From contig JALWTA010000030.1 in the NCBI GenBank assembly GCA_027082955.1, positions 1 through 64,000 of the forward strand: 64,000 nucleotides of DNA, read 5' to 3'. How positions within the stretch are numbered: position 1 is the first letter of the stretch; every line of letters begins with the position of its first letter. A model generated the notes under the pieces. That model was not told the origin of the DNA and ran no database searches. It saw nothing but the letters and a program-made list of their open reading frames with translations. Origin of the DNA: Sulfurovum sp. (GTDB lineage: Bacteria; Campylobacterota; Campylobacteria; Campylobacterales; Sulfurovaceae). A program made the translations under genes and the position numbers. Below are positions 46,582-57,147 of this stretch, one piece after another.

Positions 46582-47945
46582 GGCGTTTACTTCTTTGTCT
46601 TCTCTGCATAACCCTGACTGCAGGTGCTACCGCTACTACCAAAAAGATCAACACTTCCAAAAAGAAACTGACAAGGGTGGAACGGGCACAGAAAACTACC
46701 AGCAGGCGGCTTGATAAAATTGCCAGAGATATCAAGGTTACTGAGAAGGAAATTGCTTACCTTGATCAAAAGATTGATGAACTTGGCAAAGACCAAAATG
46801 AAACAGAAGCAGCCTATATACGCCTGAAAGATGAACTTAAACATTCCGAAAAGGAGTATGAACAGACCGCAACGGCACTGGAAAAAAAGCGTAAGCAGTT
46901 TATCTCGCTGCTCTCTGAGCGATTCTCTGTTCTTTTTGCAATGGAAAAGGCACATGAACCAACACGGCGATCGGTGATCGATCAGGAGGTTTACAAAGCA
47001 TACAAAGCGCAAAATACCCGTATGCTTGCACAGCTAAAAAAAGAGATAAGACTTCTGAAAAAGAAGAAAGAGGATAAAAAGTATCAGCGAAACAGAACCA
47101 AAAACCAGCTTGCACGCATTGTGAAGCGGCGTGAATCCTATGCGCAGAAGAAAAAGCAGAAAGAGAAACTGCTTAAGCGTCTGGCCGCTGATGAGGAGAA
47201 ATATACTGCCAAACTTCAGAAGATTGTAGACAGGCAGAATGCGCTGCGTGCGACACTTGCAAAGCTAAACATTCTACGAAAACAGGAAGTGGAAGAGGCT
47301 CGTAAACGTGCTGCTGCAAGAAAAAAAGCAATGCAGCTTGAAAAAGAGCGTAAACGGAAGTTGAGGATTGCAAAAGCAAAAGCTCGTGAAAAGGCAAGAC
47401 TGGCCAAAGAAGCACTTAAACAGGCTAAGACTGAAGAGGCAAGAAAACAGGCACAACTGGCGGCAAAAGAGGCGGCTGAAGAGTCCAAAGCCATAGCAAA
47501 AGAGAGCCAGAAAGTACGGAATATCAATTCATCGTACCAAAAAGAGTCTGTCTATACCTATCGTGGTCACAGAACCATCTCTCCAATCAGCGGTGCGAAG
47601 TTGATCAAAAAATTCGGTACTTATGTCGACCCGATCTATAAAATAAAGATTTTCAATGAGTCTATTACACTTCAGGCTCCGCATACGGATGCAAAAGTAA
47701 AGAACGTGCTTAACGGAAAGGTGGTATTTGCGGGCAGAACCAGTATGCTTGGAAAAGTTGTGGTGATTGCACACAGCGGCAGAATGCATACAGTTTACTC
47801 CGGTCTTTCCAAGATCGCACCGACAATCAGAACTGGGAAAAAGATCCCCAAAGGCTATGTTATCGGGAAGGTACGAAGGAAACTTCTATTTGAAGCGACC
47901 AAAAACTCAAAACACATCAACCCTCTCCGGCTGATACGGCTTTAA
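46578..47945 (+). CDS. EnvC-like amidase activator with a LytM domain lacking zinc ligands
   Basis: A 455-residue secreted protein: a signal peptide (residues 1-20), a long coiled coil (residues about 25-310, very rich in Lys/Glu/Ala), and a C-terminal M23/LytM-like domain from about residue 335. The zinc-binding residues of active M23 peptidases (HxxxD and HxH) are not present: the corresponding sites read IFNESI, and KLLFEA in place of HLHFE. That matches EnvC, which activates amidases rather than cutting wall itself. The likely target is the amidase at 53443-54663. Start codon GTG, overlapping ftsX. Confidence 0.88.
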   Translation: MRRLLLCLLCITLTAGATATTKKINTSKKKLTRVERAQKTTSRRLDKIARDIKVTEKEIAYLDQKIDELGKDQNETEAAYIRLKDELKHSEKEYEQTATALEKKRKQFISLLSERFSVLFAMEKAHEPTRRSVIDQEVYKAYKAQNTRMLAQLKKEIRLLKKKKEDKKYQRNRTKNQLARIVKRRESYAQKKKQKEKLLKRLAADEEKYTAKLQKIVDRQNALRATLAKLNILRKQEVEEARKRAAARKKAMQLEKERKRKLRIAKAKAREKARLAKEALKQAKTEEARKQAQLAAKEAAEESKAIAKESQKVRNINSSYQKESVYTYRGHRTISPISGAKLIKKFGTYVDPIYKIKIFNESITLQAPHTDAKVKNVLNGKVVFAGRTSMLGKVVVIAHSGRMHTVYSGLSKIAPTIRTGKKIPKGYVIGKVRRKLLFEATKNSKHINPLRLIRL

Positions 47946-48710
<765 letters not shown>

Positions 48711-48746
48711 CGGAATATACCAAAAAAAGAACCAAAGGAAATTAAC

Positions 48747-48953
48747 ATGAGAACAGAACAATTGACAGCAAAAGCACTTGAAAAAGTAGATTTTGACAAA
48801 TATCTTTTGGCAAATGCCGTAGGGAAACGTGCAGAAGAGATTGCAAAAGGGGCGGAGCCGCTTGTTGATGCAGATCCAAAGACAACCAAGCATACTGATA
48901 TTGCACTGCAGGAGATTGCAGAAGGCAAGCTGATAGTCTCTACTGAGGGATAA
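48747..48953 (+). CDS. rpoZ: RNA polymerase omega subunit
   Basis: A 68-residue protein matching the omega pattern: MRTEQLTAKALEKVDFDKYLLANAVGKRAEEIAKGAEP, then HTDIALQEIAEGK. It helps assemble the beta' subunit and, in many bacteria, forms part of a ppGpp site. It sits 5 bases upstream of spoT, the usual coupling of these genes. Confidence 0.93.
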   Translation: MRTEQLTAKALEKVDFDKYLLANAVGKRAEEIAKGAEPLVDADPKTTKHTDIALQEIAEGKLIVSTEG

Positions 48954-48958
48954 ACCGT

Positions 48959-51112
48959 TTGGATGCGTTTCTCGCCAGAGTAAAGGATACTCGGACAGTT
49001 GAAGATGCCACAGTACTGCTGTGGGAACAGCTTCCCTCTCCGCTGGACTCTACGCGAAAAGCGCTTTCTCTTGCGCTGGATGCACATAAAGGTCAAAAAC
49101 GCAAAAGCGGTGAGCCCTATATTGTTCATCCTATTCTTGTAGCAGTGATTACTGCCGCCATCTCCAGTGATGAGATGATGGTACAGGCGGCACTGCTGCA
49201 TGATGTGGTTGAAGATACAGACTATGAACTTGATGACATTGAGGCAATGTTTGGTGAAGACATTGCCCATATGGTCGCAGGACTTACAAAGATCGTAGAG
49301 ATACGTGATGAAGAACTGGTACCGTCAGGTTCGGATGAACGTCTTGTCTCTTCTGCTTTGACCTTTCGAAAAATGCTGATCGCTTCGATCAAAGATATTC
49401 GGGTACTTGTGATCAAACTGTGTGATCGTTTGCACAATATGCTAACCCTTGATGCGCTTAGACCTGACAAACAAAAGCGTATTGCAGAAGAGACGCTTGT
49501 TGTGTATGCCCCTATCGCACACAGGCTGGGTATTTCACGTCTTAAAAATCATCTTGAAGATTTGAGTTTTTACTACATCTATCCGGAAGATTATGCCCGA
49601 ATAGACAGCTATATCCGTGAAAATGCCCAAAATCTCCAGTTTAAACTCAATGCGTTCATACAGAAAGTCACAACCATGATGGAGAGCAACGGATTCTCCC
49701 ACGACACTTTTGAGATTCTAGGCAGGGTTAAACATTACTACTCTATCTATCTCAAAATGCACCGCAAAGGGGTCAGCATAGAAGAGGTGCTTGATCTGCT
49801 TGCCATTCGGGTGATCGTGCAGGAACCGCTGGAGTGTTACAAAGTGCTGGGATTAATGCACTTGAACTTTACACCGCTTATCTCGCGTTTCAAAGATTAT
49901 ATTGCTGTCCCCAAAGAGAACGGATACCAGACGATCCATACGACACTTTTCAATGAAGAGGGGATTGTCGAATCCCAGATCCGAACACGACAGATGCATC
50001 GTCTTGCCGAGTACGGTGTCGCTGCACACTGGAAATATAAAGACGGAGGCAACGGTGTGAATCTTCAGTGGCTTGAGAGTCTCTCATACCAGAATGAATC
50101 TGTCGAAGAATTTTATGAATTGGCAAAGAGTGATCTTTTTTCAGAGGATATTACCGTATTTTCTCCAAAAGGAGACTACTATACCCTGCCAAAAGGCTCT
50201 GTAGCACTAGATTTTGCCTATGCCATTCATTCGGAGGTGGGTGCCAATGCTACGGGTGCGTTGGTTAACAAGCATAAATCCTCACTGCTGACAGTATTGA
50301 AAAATGGGGATATCGTCAGGATACTCAAAGACGATAAGCCTCATTTGCACTGTTCATGGCAGGATGCGGTCAAAACCTCCAAAGCCAAAGAGGGTATCAG
50401 AAGCCAGTGTAGAGCAAGGCTGCGTGAAACCGACACACTCAGTGCCTACAATATCCTGTCGGCACTTTTCAATCACCCTGCCGATGAGATCCGCAGTGTC
50501 ATAGAGGATATGGGACTGGATGAGACGATCCACAAACTTCCTGTACAGCTTGACTATTTTAAGGAGACGATCCGAAAGGTCGCTGCCTATATGGGAGAAA
50601 AAGAGGTACGTTTTTGGGAACTGCTCAAACGTGGGTACAAAAAACCGCAGATCAGAGAAATAGAACATTTTCGATTCTTCACAAACAAGCCGCTGGACGG
50701 GGTAGAGTTCGATTATTGCTGTCATCCGAAAGTTGGCGATCAGATTGTAGCTTTCTATAAGGACAGTAAGGCTATTATACATCATAAACTCTGCAAGAAA
50801 GCCTATGTAAAGATTCTTAATGCAGAGCCGATGCTCTTTGTCAATTGGAGCAGGACAAAGATGTCACGTTACAGACTGATCATCAGTCTTCAGAACCAGA
50901 AGGGTGTGCTTGCAGACCTGTTGGCGAAACTCTCTCAGCTCGATATGAATGTGATCAGTATCGAATTGGGTATCCGAAGTTCGGAAAGTGCGGAGTATTG
51001 TCAGATTGAAGTAGAAAGCCCGGAAGCGAAAAAAAATGTCTTGGAAGAGAAGATCGCACAGCAGTTTAAGCTGATTGAAATGATCAGTTTGGACGATGCA
51101 TATAATAAATAA
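48959..51112 (+). CDS. spoT: Bifunctional (p)ppGpp synthetase/hydrolase
   Basis: A 717-residue RelA/SpoT homologue. The HD hydrolase domain (HPILVAVI, then LLHDVVEDTDY) is intact, followed by the synthetase domain (RVKHYYSIYLKMHRKG, KDYIAVPKENGYQTIHTT), the TGS domain (DITVFSPKGDYYTLPKGSVALDFAYAIHSEVG) and a C-terminal ACT domain. Both active sites look complete, so it is probably the only long RSH enzyme here. The start is TTG 48959, just after the rpoZ stop. Confidence 0.96.
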   Translation: MDAFLARVKDTRTVEDATVLLWEQLPSPLDSTRKALSLALDAHKGQKRKSGEPYIVHPILVAVITAAISSDEMMVQAALLHDVVEDTDYELDDIEAMFGEDIAHMVAGLTKIVEIRDEELVPSGSDERLVSSALTFRKMLIASIKDIRVLVIKLCDRLHNMLTLDALRPDKQKRIAEETLVVYAPIAHRLGISRLKNHLEDLSFYYIYPEDYARIDSYIRENAQNLQFKLNAFIQKVTTMMESNGFSHDTFEILGRVKHYYSIYLKMHRKGVSIEEVLDLLAIRVIVQEPLECYKVLGLMHLNFTPLISRFKDYIAVPKENGYQTIHTTLFNEEGIVESQIRTRQMHRLAEYGVAAHWKYKDGGNGVNLQWLESLSYQNESVEEFYELAKSDLFSEDITVFSPKGDYYTLPKGSVALDFAYAIHSEVGANATGALVNKHKSSLLTVLKNGDIVRILKDDKPHLHCSWQDAVKTSKAKEGIRSQCRARLRETDTLSAYNILSALFNHPADEIRSVIEDMGLDETIHKLPVQLDYFKETIRKVAAYMGEKEVRFWELLKRGYKKPQIREIEHFRFFTNKPLDGVEFDYCCHPKVGDQIVAFYKDSKAIIHHKLCKKAYVKILNAEPMLFVNWSRTKMSRYRLIISLQNQKGVLADLLAKLSQLDMNVISIELGIRSSESAEYCQIEVESPEAKKNVLEEKIAQQFKLIEMISLDDAYNK

Positions 51113-51129
51113 CAAAGGATAGAAAAAAT

Positions 51130-52335
51130 ATGTCAATTACACAAGCGTTAGATGAGATCCGTAGAGGAACTGCCGAGATTATCGATATGGAACGTATTGA
51201 AACTCTCGTGAAAAAGTTTTATGAAACGGGTGAGACCTATACGGTAAAAGCGGGATTTGACCCTACCGGGGCAGATTTGCACCTTGGTCATACCGTATTG
51301 CTTCAGAAATTGCGTATTTTTCAAAAACACGGCGGTCGCATACAATTGCTTATTGGGGATTTTACTGCGATGATCGGTGATCCTACAGGGAAAAGCGAAA
51401 CACGAAAGGTGCTTGACCGAGATACTATTCTTGAAAATGCAAAAACCTATACCGATCAGGTGTTCAATATTTTGGAAGAGAGCAAAACCGACGTCGTCTT
51501 TAACTCAGAGTGGCTTGAAAAGCTGGGTGCGGCCGGGATGGTATCGCTCACAACGACTTTCAATGTAGCGCGTATGCTCGAACGCGATGATTTCGAGAAG
51601 CGTTACAAAGCAGGGCAGAGCATCTCTATCTCAGAATTCATCTATCCGCTGCTGCAGGGGTATGATTCTGTGGCATTGAAGTCAGATATTGAGATAGGCG
51701 GTACAGACCAAAAGTTCAACCTGCTGATGGGAAGACAGCTTCAGCGCACCTATGGCGTCGGTAAAGAACAGGCGGTACTGATGATGCCTATTTTGGAAGG
51801 TCTTGATGGAGTGCAGAAGATGAGCAAATCGCTTAACAATTACATCGGTATCACTGAAGCCCCAAAAGATATCTATGCGAAGACGCTCTCTATCTCCGAT
51901 GAATTGATGTGGCGCTATTATGAGCTTCTCAGCGAAAAGTCTCTCGAAGAGATCGAAATAATGAAAAGAGAAGTTGCAGAGGGCACTCTGCACCCTAAAA
52001 CAGCCAAAGAGAATCTTGCGAAAGAATTGGTATCACGTTTTTATGATGATGAAGCTGCGGAAGCGGCAAAATCAGAATTTGACAATGTTTTCAAAGCGAA
52101 TAAACTGCCAGATGATATGCCAGAAGTCTCTGTCGAAGACAATATCTGGATATGCAAAGCACTCGTAGAAGCGGGTATTGAACCCTCTACGTCACAGGCG
52201 AGACGGGACATCAAACAGGGAGCAGTGCGGGTTGATCAGGAGAAGGTTTCAGATGAGAAAACACAACTTGCTTCAGGAGAATACGTGCTGCAGGTAGGCA
52301 AGAGAAAGTTTGCAAAAGTGAGGGTGGGTGTATGA
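51130..52335 (+). CDS. tyrS: Tyrosyl-tRNA synthetase
   Basis: A 401-residue class I synthetase. DPTGADLHLGHTV carries the HIGH-type motif, GTDQKFNLLMGR the tyrosine site, and VQKMSKSLNN the KMSKS loop. An S4 domain occupies the C-terminus (EPSTSQARRDIKQGAVRV). It overlaps the next gene by four bases (ATGA). Confidence 0.97.
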   Translation: MSITQALDEIRRGTAEIIDMERIETLVKKFYETGETYTVKAGFDPTGADLHLGHTVLLQKLRIFQKHGGRIQLLIGDFTAMIGDPTGKSETRKVLDRDTILENAKTYTDQVFNILEESKTDVVFNSEWLEKLGAAGMVSLTTTFNVARMLERDDFEKRYKAGQSISISEFIYPLLQGYDSVALKSDIEIGGTDQKFNLLMGRQLQRTYGVGKEQAVLMMPILEGLDGVQKMSKSLNNYIGITEAPKDIYAKTLSISDELMWRYYELLSEKSLEEIEIMKREVAEGTLHPKTAKENLAKELVSRFYDDEAAEAAKSEFDNVFKANKLPDDMPEVSVEDNIWICKALVEAGIEPSTSQARRDIKQGAVRVDQEKVSDEKTQLASGEYVLQVGKRKFAKVRVGV

Positions 52336-53441
52336 AATTTAAACCGTTAAAAATAGGTAAATACACCATAGAAAAACCGATTATACAAGGTGGTATGGGT
52401 GTCGGTATTTCTTGGGATCAGCTTGCAGGTACAGTTTCCAAAGAGGGGGCACTCGGTGTCATCTCGGCAGTAGGAACAGGAGTTTACAAAAACCGTTCCT
52501 ATCTTGATGACAAACAGATGGTAGGTAAAGAACACCGCCCGCTTGATGCGATCAATTTCTACTCCTACAAGGCGCTTAAGCAGATCTTTGACAATGCCAG
52601 AAAGATATGTGGAGACAAACCGCTTGCTGCAAACGTTCTCTATGCACAGAGTGATTACAATCGTGTGGTTGAAGATGCCTGCAAGGCAGGTGCGAACATT
52701 ATCATAACCGGTGCGGGGCTGCCCCTGACGATGCCTGAGGCAACCAAAAACTATCCGGATGTGGCACTGGTTCCCATTGTCTCTACCGCAAAAGCGTTGA
52801 GAATTCTATGTAGACGGTGGAAAAAGCAGCATAATCGACTGCCCGATGCTGTCATTGTTGAAGGACCGCTTAGCGGCGGGCATCAGGGATTCAAATATGA
52901 AGAGTGTTTTTTGCCTGAAAACCAGTTGGAAAATATTTTACCACCGGTTGTCGAAGAGGCGAAGAACTGGGGGAGTATGCCTGTGATCGCTGCAGGTGGT
53001 ATTTGGGATCATGATGATATTGTACACATGATGGAACTTGGTGCGAGCGGCGTACAACTGGGTACACGCTTCATTGGGACAGTAGAGTGTGATGCCAGTG
53101 ATGTGATGAAACAGAAGATCATCGATGCCAAAGAAGAGGACATTAAACTTTTCAAATCTCCTGTCGGGTACCCTGCGCGAGGAGTGAAGAGTGAACTGCA
53201 CAAACGCATTGAAGAAGGAACTGCACCCAAGGTTGCCTGTATCTCCAACTGCGTCGCACCATGTAATCGCGGTGAAGAAGCGAAGATCGTCGGTTACTGT
53301 ATCGCAGACCGCCTTTCTGATGCGTATGATGGTATTGCCGAAACAGGACTTTTCTTTACAGGTGCCAACGGCTACAGGCTTAACGAGATCATTACGGTCA
53401 AGGAGCTGCTTGACAAGTTGATGAACGGAGAAGAGAAGTAG
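52332..53441 (+). CDS. Nitronate monooxygenase/FabK-like flavin-dependent oxidoreductase
   Basis: A 369-residue TIM-barrel FMN protein of the 2-nitropropane dioxygenase family. Motifs: PIIQGGMGVGISWDQLAG, ANVLYAQSDYN, VEGPLSGGHQG with the conserved His, and AAGGIWDHDDIVHMMELGASGVQLGTRF for FMN phosphate binding. The substrate is not certain: nitronate detoxification or an enoyl-ACP reductase-like reaction are both possible in this family. It lies between tyrS and an amidase gene in a conserved block. Confidence 0.85.
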   Translation: MKFKPLKIGKYTIEKPIIQGGMGVGISWDQLAGTVSKEGALGVISAVGTGVYKNRSYLDDKQMVGKEHRPLDAINFYSYKALKQIFDNARKICGDKPLAANVLYAQSDYNRVVEDACKAGANIIITGAGLPLTMPEATKNYPDVALVPIVSTAKALRILCRRWKKQHNRLPDAVIVEGPLSGGHQGFKYEECFLPENQLENILPPVVEEAKNWGSMPVIAAGGIWDHDDIVHMMELGASGVQLGTRFIGTVECDASDVMKQKIIDAKEEDIKLFKSPVGYPARGVKSELHKRIEEGTAPKVACISNCVAPCNRGEEAKIVGYCIADRLSDAYDGIAETGLFFTGANGYRLNEIITVKELLDKLMNGEEK

Positions 53442-53442
53442 C

Positions 53443-54663
53443 GTGAAACGCATACTCCTTCTATGGGTGCTGTTATGCAGTTTTGTTGTGCTGCATGCCG
53501 CTTCTGTTGCCATTCTGGAAAAAGCTGAGGTGAAAAAGGGTGAACTGCGTCTGCACTTCAACAAAACATATAATAAAAGCAAGATACATCATTTTACGCT
53601 GAGACACCCTTATCGAGAGATATTTGATATTCCGCATGCACGTCTTAAAAACCGATATACAGGGAAGCATTTACACTCTGTTCACTGTCGTTCCATACGT
53701 GTATCACAATATAAACCCAATACAGTACGGGTGGTATTGGAAACAGGGAGAGGCTATGCCTGCTCACCATATCGTCCGTTGCTTTCATATAAGTCGTACC
53801 ACATTCCTCTTCCTCCGTTTACTATAAAACCTTCCAAACATGTATCCCATAAAAAAACGAAAACCGTAATCATGCATCAAAGGATTTCACATAAACATAC
53901 AAAGCAGAAATCACCGCATACCTATGCTTATATGATGGATATCCCAAAGGTATATCATCAGGGACGTGGTGAACTTGTGGTCATCGATCCGGGGCATGGT
54001 GGACATGATACCGGAGCAATTGGTGGCGGGAAACGGGAAAAAGATTTGGTACTTCAAATTGCCAAACGGGTAGAAAAACAGTTGAAAAAACGGGGCTTTA
54101 GGGTCTATATGACACGCCATACCGATATATTTTTGAAACTGCCTCAGCGGACACATATTGCCGATATGAAAAAAGCGAGAATTTTTGTTTCTATTCATGC
54201 CAATTCAGTACCCAAAAGCAAACGTAATGTTGCGCAGGGGGTAGAGACGTTCTACTTGCAAAAGACGAGAGATGCCAAGTCTCAACGGATTGCAGCACGG
54301 GAGAATGCAGCCGTTTTGAAAGGTGCGAGCAGTTCATTGAGTAAAAAAGTGATTATTGATTCGGTATTGGCAGGACCAAAGATTGTTGAGTCAAACAAAC
54401 TTGCCATCGATGTACAGCGCAGAATTTTGGCAAACTTAAGAGCGCACTATAGAGGAGTACGTGACGGTGGCGTGCGACATGCCCCTTTCTGGGTACTTGT
54501 TGGAGCCAGCCGCCCGTCCATTCTGGTAGAAGTGGGGTACATCTCCCATCCACGTGAACGTAAACGTCTCTTTACTCCTGCCTATCAGGAACAGATTGCC
54601 AAGGGGATTGCTGAAGGGGTACAGCGCTATCTTGCGAACAGAAAACGCGAGATAGAACTGTAG
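53443..54663 (+). CDS. N-acetylmuramoyl-L-alanine amidase (AmiC type)
   Basis: A 406-residue secreted zinc amidase. After the signal peptide (LLLWVLLCSFVVLHAAS) comes an AMIN-like domain (residues about 25-125), a basic linker, and the Amidase_3 domain: VIDPGHGGHDTGAIGG (zinc His), KREKDLVLQ (zinc Glu), FVSIHANS (zinc His), and SILVEVGYISH (catalytic Glu). It splits septal peptidoglycan. The EnvC-like protein at 46578-47945 is the likely activator. The start is GTG, one base after the previous stop. Confidence 0.93.
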   Translation: MKRILLLWVLLCSFVVLHAASVAILEKAEVKKGELRLHFNKTYNKSKIHHFTLRHPYREIFDIPHARLKNRYTGKHLHSVHCRSIRVSQYKPNTVRVVLETGRGYACSPYRPLLSYKSYHIPLPPFTIKPSKHVSHKKTKTVIMHQRISHKHTKQKSPHTYAYMMDIPKVYHQGRGELVVIDPGHGGHDTGAIGGGKREKDLVLQIAKRVEKQLKKRGFRVYMTRHTDIFLKLPQRTHIADMKKARIFVSIHANSVPKSKRNVAQGVETFYLQKTRDAKSQRIAARENAAVLKGASSSLSKKVIIDSVLAGPKIVESNKLAIDVQRRILANLRAHYRGVRDGGVRHAPFWVLVGASRPSILVEVGYISHPRERKRLFTPAYQEQIAKGIAEGVQRYLANRKREIEL

Positions 54664-54669
54664 TGTAGG

Positions 54670-55188
54670 CTATTTGTAGTTTTTGATCGCTTTTTCAAGA
54701 ATCTCTGCAGCTGCCGCTTTGTCTTTGAATCCGTTTACTTTTACCCATTTACCCGGCTCAAGCATTTTGTAGGTCTCAAAGAAGTTTTTGATGCGGTTGA
54801 GAGTCGCTTCGGGAATATCTGAAAGGTCTTGAATATTCGCATAGGTTGGGTCGATCTTTTCAGTAGGAACTGCAAGCAGTTTCTCATCACCACCTTTTTC
54901 ATCTTCTGTCAGGAGTACACCGACAAGACGGCACTTGATGTAGGAACCAGCCTGTAGTTGGTAGTCACAAAGTACCAGAACATCTGCCGGGTCACCGTCA
55001 TCTGAGAGTGTGTTAGCGACAAAACCGTAGTTTGCAGGGTAGTGTACGGCAGAGAAAAGTACTCTGTCCACTTCGACTGCACCGGATTCTTTATCGAGTT
55101 CATATTTGATGTTTGAGTTGAGGGGAACCTCAATGATGACTTTGACATTGTCTGGGCATTCGCCGTGTCCGATTTTTGTAATATCCAT
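54670..55188 (-). CDS. ppa: Inorganic pyrophosphatase
   Basis: A 172-residue family I soluble pyrophosphatase. The active-site segments are VIIEVPLNSNIKYELDKESG, HYPANYGFVANTLSDDGDPADVLVL (with the Asp cluster), and DEKLLAVPTEK. It hydrolyses pyrophosphate and pulls biosynthetic reactions forward. It is convergent with the amidase gene, six bases apart. Confidence 0.97.
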   Translation of the reverse strand: MDITKIGHGECPDNVKVIIEVPLNSNIKYELDKESGAVEVDRVLFSAVHYPANYGFVANTLSDDGDPADVLVLCDYQLQAGSYIKCRLVGVLLTEDEKGGDEKLLAVPTEKIDPTYANIQDLSDIPEATLNRIKNFFETYKMLEPGKWVKVNGFKDKAAAAEILEKAIKNYK

Positions 55189-55278
55189 CGTGATATCTCC
55201 ATAGGTTAAATTTGGGCTAATGGTAGCATAAAATCGATAATAATGTTATGATTTGGTATCAAGAACAGGGAGTGAATC

Positions 55279-55791
55279 ATGAAGAAGATTATGATGGCAG
55301 CAGTGCTGCTTATGCAATGCGGTATGGCAATAGAAATAGGTAAGGTACCGCCCAAAGTGGTACTTAGCGGCAAAGAGGGTGCCAAAGTGGATGGGAGTGC
55401 ATGGCATTCAACTATGCTCAAGGGGAAAGTACACATTCTTTTTTATGTCGATCCGGATGAACGTAAAACCAATGATGCCTTGACCCATGCACTCAAAAAA
55501 CGCCATTTTGATAGAAAAAAGTTTGCCTCGGTTGCCGTGATTAACCTTGCGGCGACATGGATGCCAAACATTGTGCTTGAATCACTGCTTAAAAAGAAAC
55601 AACAAGAGTTTCCCGACACAGTCTATGTCAAAGACAAACAAAAAGTGCTGGTCAAGCAGTGGCAGCTTGCCGATGATGCATCAGATGTACTGCTGTTTGA
55701 CAAAAACGGCAAACTGCTCTACAAGAAGTTTGGTAAACTAAATGAAGCTGAGATTGCAAAGGTGTTGGAGATTATCGAACGGCATCTTTGA
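55279..55791 (+). CDS. YtfJ-like thioredoxin-fold periplasmic protein
   Basis: A 170-residue protein with a signal peptide (MKKIMMAAVLLMQCGMA) and a thioredoxin-like fold (KGKVHILFYVDPDERKTND, then VLLFDKNGKLLYKKFGKL). The CxxC redox pair is absent, as in the YtfJ family, so a disulfide role is unlikely. It is divergent from ppa. A REP-like hairpin follows. The function of the family is not established. Confidence 0.75.
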   Translation: MKKIMMAAVLLMQCGMAIEIGKVPPKVVLSGKEGAKVDGSAWHSTMLKGKVHILFYVDPDERKTNDALTHALKKRHFDRKKFASVAVINLAATWMPNIVLESLLKKKQQEFPDTVYVKDKQKVLVKQWQLADDASDVLLFDKNGKLLYKKFGKLNEAEIAKVLEIIERHL

Positions 55792-55809
55792 TCGTGTTTA
55801 TTTGACCTT

Positions 55810-55833
55810 GTTCCCATGCTCCCGCGTGGGAAT
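55810..55833. repeat. Dispersed REP-like hairpin, second copy of the 7525 family
   Basis: GTTCCCATGC-TCCC-GCGTGGGAAT: a 10-base stem with two G-T pairs, preceded by CTT. Reverse-complemented, it resembles the element at 7525-7547. It sits between a plus-strand stop and a minus-strand stop, where a hairpin could end both transcripts. The rest of 55834-55959 shows no gene. Confidence 0.65.
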
Positions 55834-55959
55834 GTAGATTTTATATTGAGATCTCTAAAAAATCGCCGGTTTCTCGTGATAGCTCTGTGTAAGGTTATTC
55901 GGAGGGTTCTATTGAAAGAAACATTGCTCCATACTCTCACGTAAAACGTAGGGCAATAC

Positions 55960-57147
55960 TTACAAGTACCTTCTCCTGATCCAAAGATAATAGACCGCAG
56001 TAATCAAAAATCCGATACCAAGTATCACTGTAATAGCAGGCAATGAAAACCCCCACTCAAAAGCGTAACCGATGAAGAGTGCTGTGACGATGTTGGAGAG
56101 CATAAAGAACATGTCATTATAGGAGATGATGCGCCCCAAATAGGCTTTGTCGGTCTCCTGCTGGAGCATGAGGTAGGTTTGTGACCAGAGTGTGGAGGTG
56201 AAAAAGCCTACGCCAAAGAGGGCAATGAGTGCCCAGTAGAAGTTATGCTGTGTCAGACTCCATGCTATGATGGCAAGCCCTTCGAGGATGAAAAAATAGT
56301 GCAGATTTTGGTTGTTGATCCATTTTCCGATGAAAAAAGGACCGATCATCAGTGCGACTGCACGCACGGCGTTGATCCAACCTATGGCAAGCGGCACGGC
56401 AATGAGGGTTTTGTACTCGTAATCAGCAAGGAGTGTAACAAGTGCATCAAAGCTTGTCAGTCCCAATGAGGCATGCAGCAGGATGAGGTGTATGGTCTTT
56501 TTACGTGATTTGAGGTAGTGAAAACCGTCGATGAACATTTGCCAGTGTGAATGGGAGTGTTTGGGAAGTGTCAGCGAGAGTTTCAAACCAAGCAGGATGG
56601 AGAGGGCGATGCTGTAGAGCACTGCATCGGTAATGAAGGCAGTATGGTAGCCGAAACGGTAGGTGACAAGCCCGCCCACCGCCATACCTGCCGCATAGGT
56701 AAATGACCAGATAATCGAATGGATCTCGTTGGTATTCTTGAGCATCTCCCCTTCAATGATCTTGGGAAAGAGTGACATCTCTGCACTAAAGAGCATGCTT
56801 GATGCTGCCGAACGAATGAAGATAAGCCCCATTAAAAGCCAGACAAGTGAAAGGGAGTCGATGAGCATGAAGCCAAGTGTCGCACCGATCTCAATTGCCA
56901 GCAGCGTACCCATCAGTTTTTTAAAGTGGATGCGGTCTACGGCAATGCCAATAAGAGGTGCAAGTACCACAGCAGGCAGCATCGCCATGGCAGCGGTAAG
57001 TGAAATGATAAGTGCGCCGGTATGCAGCTCAACAAGTAAAGAAAATATAGCTACCTGAGAAAACCATGTGCCAAAGTAGCTGATGAGCTGTATGAGCGAA
57101 AGCCGCGCGATGACGGGATGGCTGAGTGTTTGAATGTAGCGGGACAT
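55960..57147 (-). CDS. Major facilitator superfamily transporter
   Basis: A 395-residue integral membrane protein with about 12 hydrophobic segments, beginning QLISYFGTWFSQVAIFSLLVEL and having the cytoplasmic loop GIAVDRIHFKKLMG between helices 2 and 3, typical of MFS drug or siderophore exporters of the EntS/MFS_3 type. Substrate unknown. Its start ATG overlaps the end of the CinA-like gene upstream, so the two are likely co-transcribed. Confidence 0.88.
   Translation of the reverse strand: MSRYIQTLSHPVIARLSLIQLISYFGTWFSQVAIFSLLVELHTGALIISLTAAMAMLPAVVLAPLIGIAVDRIHFKKLMGTLLAIEIGATLGFMLIDSLSLVWLLMGLIFIRSAASSMLFSAEMSLFPKIIEGEMLKNTNEIHSIIWSFTYAAGMAVGGLVTYRFGYHTAFITDAVLYSIALSILLGLKLSLTLPKHSHSHWQMFIDGFHYLKSRKKTIHLILLHASLGLTSFDALVTLLADYEYKTLIAVPLAIGWINAVRAVALMIGPFFIGKWINNQNLHYFFILEGLAIIAWSLTQHNFYWALIALFGVGFFTSTLWSQTYLMLQQETDKAYLGRIISYNDMFFMLSNIVTALFIGYAFEWGFSLPAITVILGIGFLITAVYYLWIRRRYL

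Noticed and set aside
55719-55940. 73-residue minus-strand frame after the YtfJ-like gene
   Set aside because: It crosses a REP-like hairpin and the end of a real gene in antisense and has no family signal.
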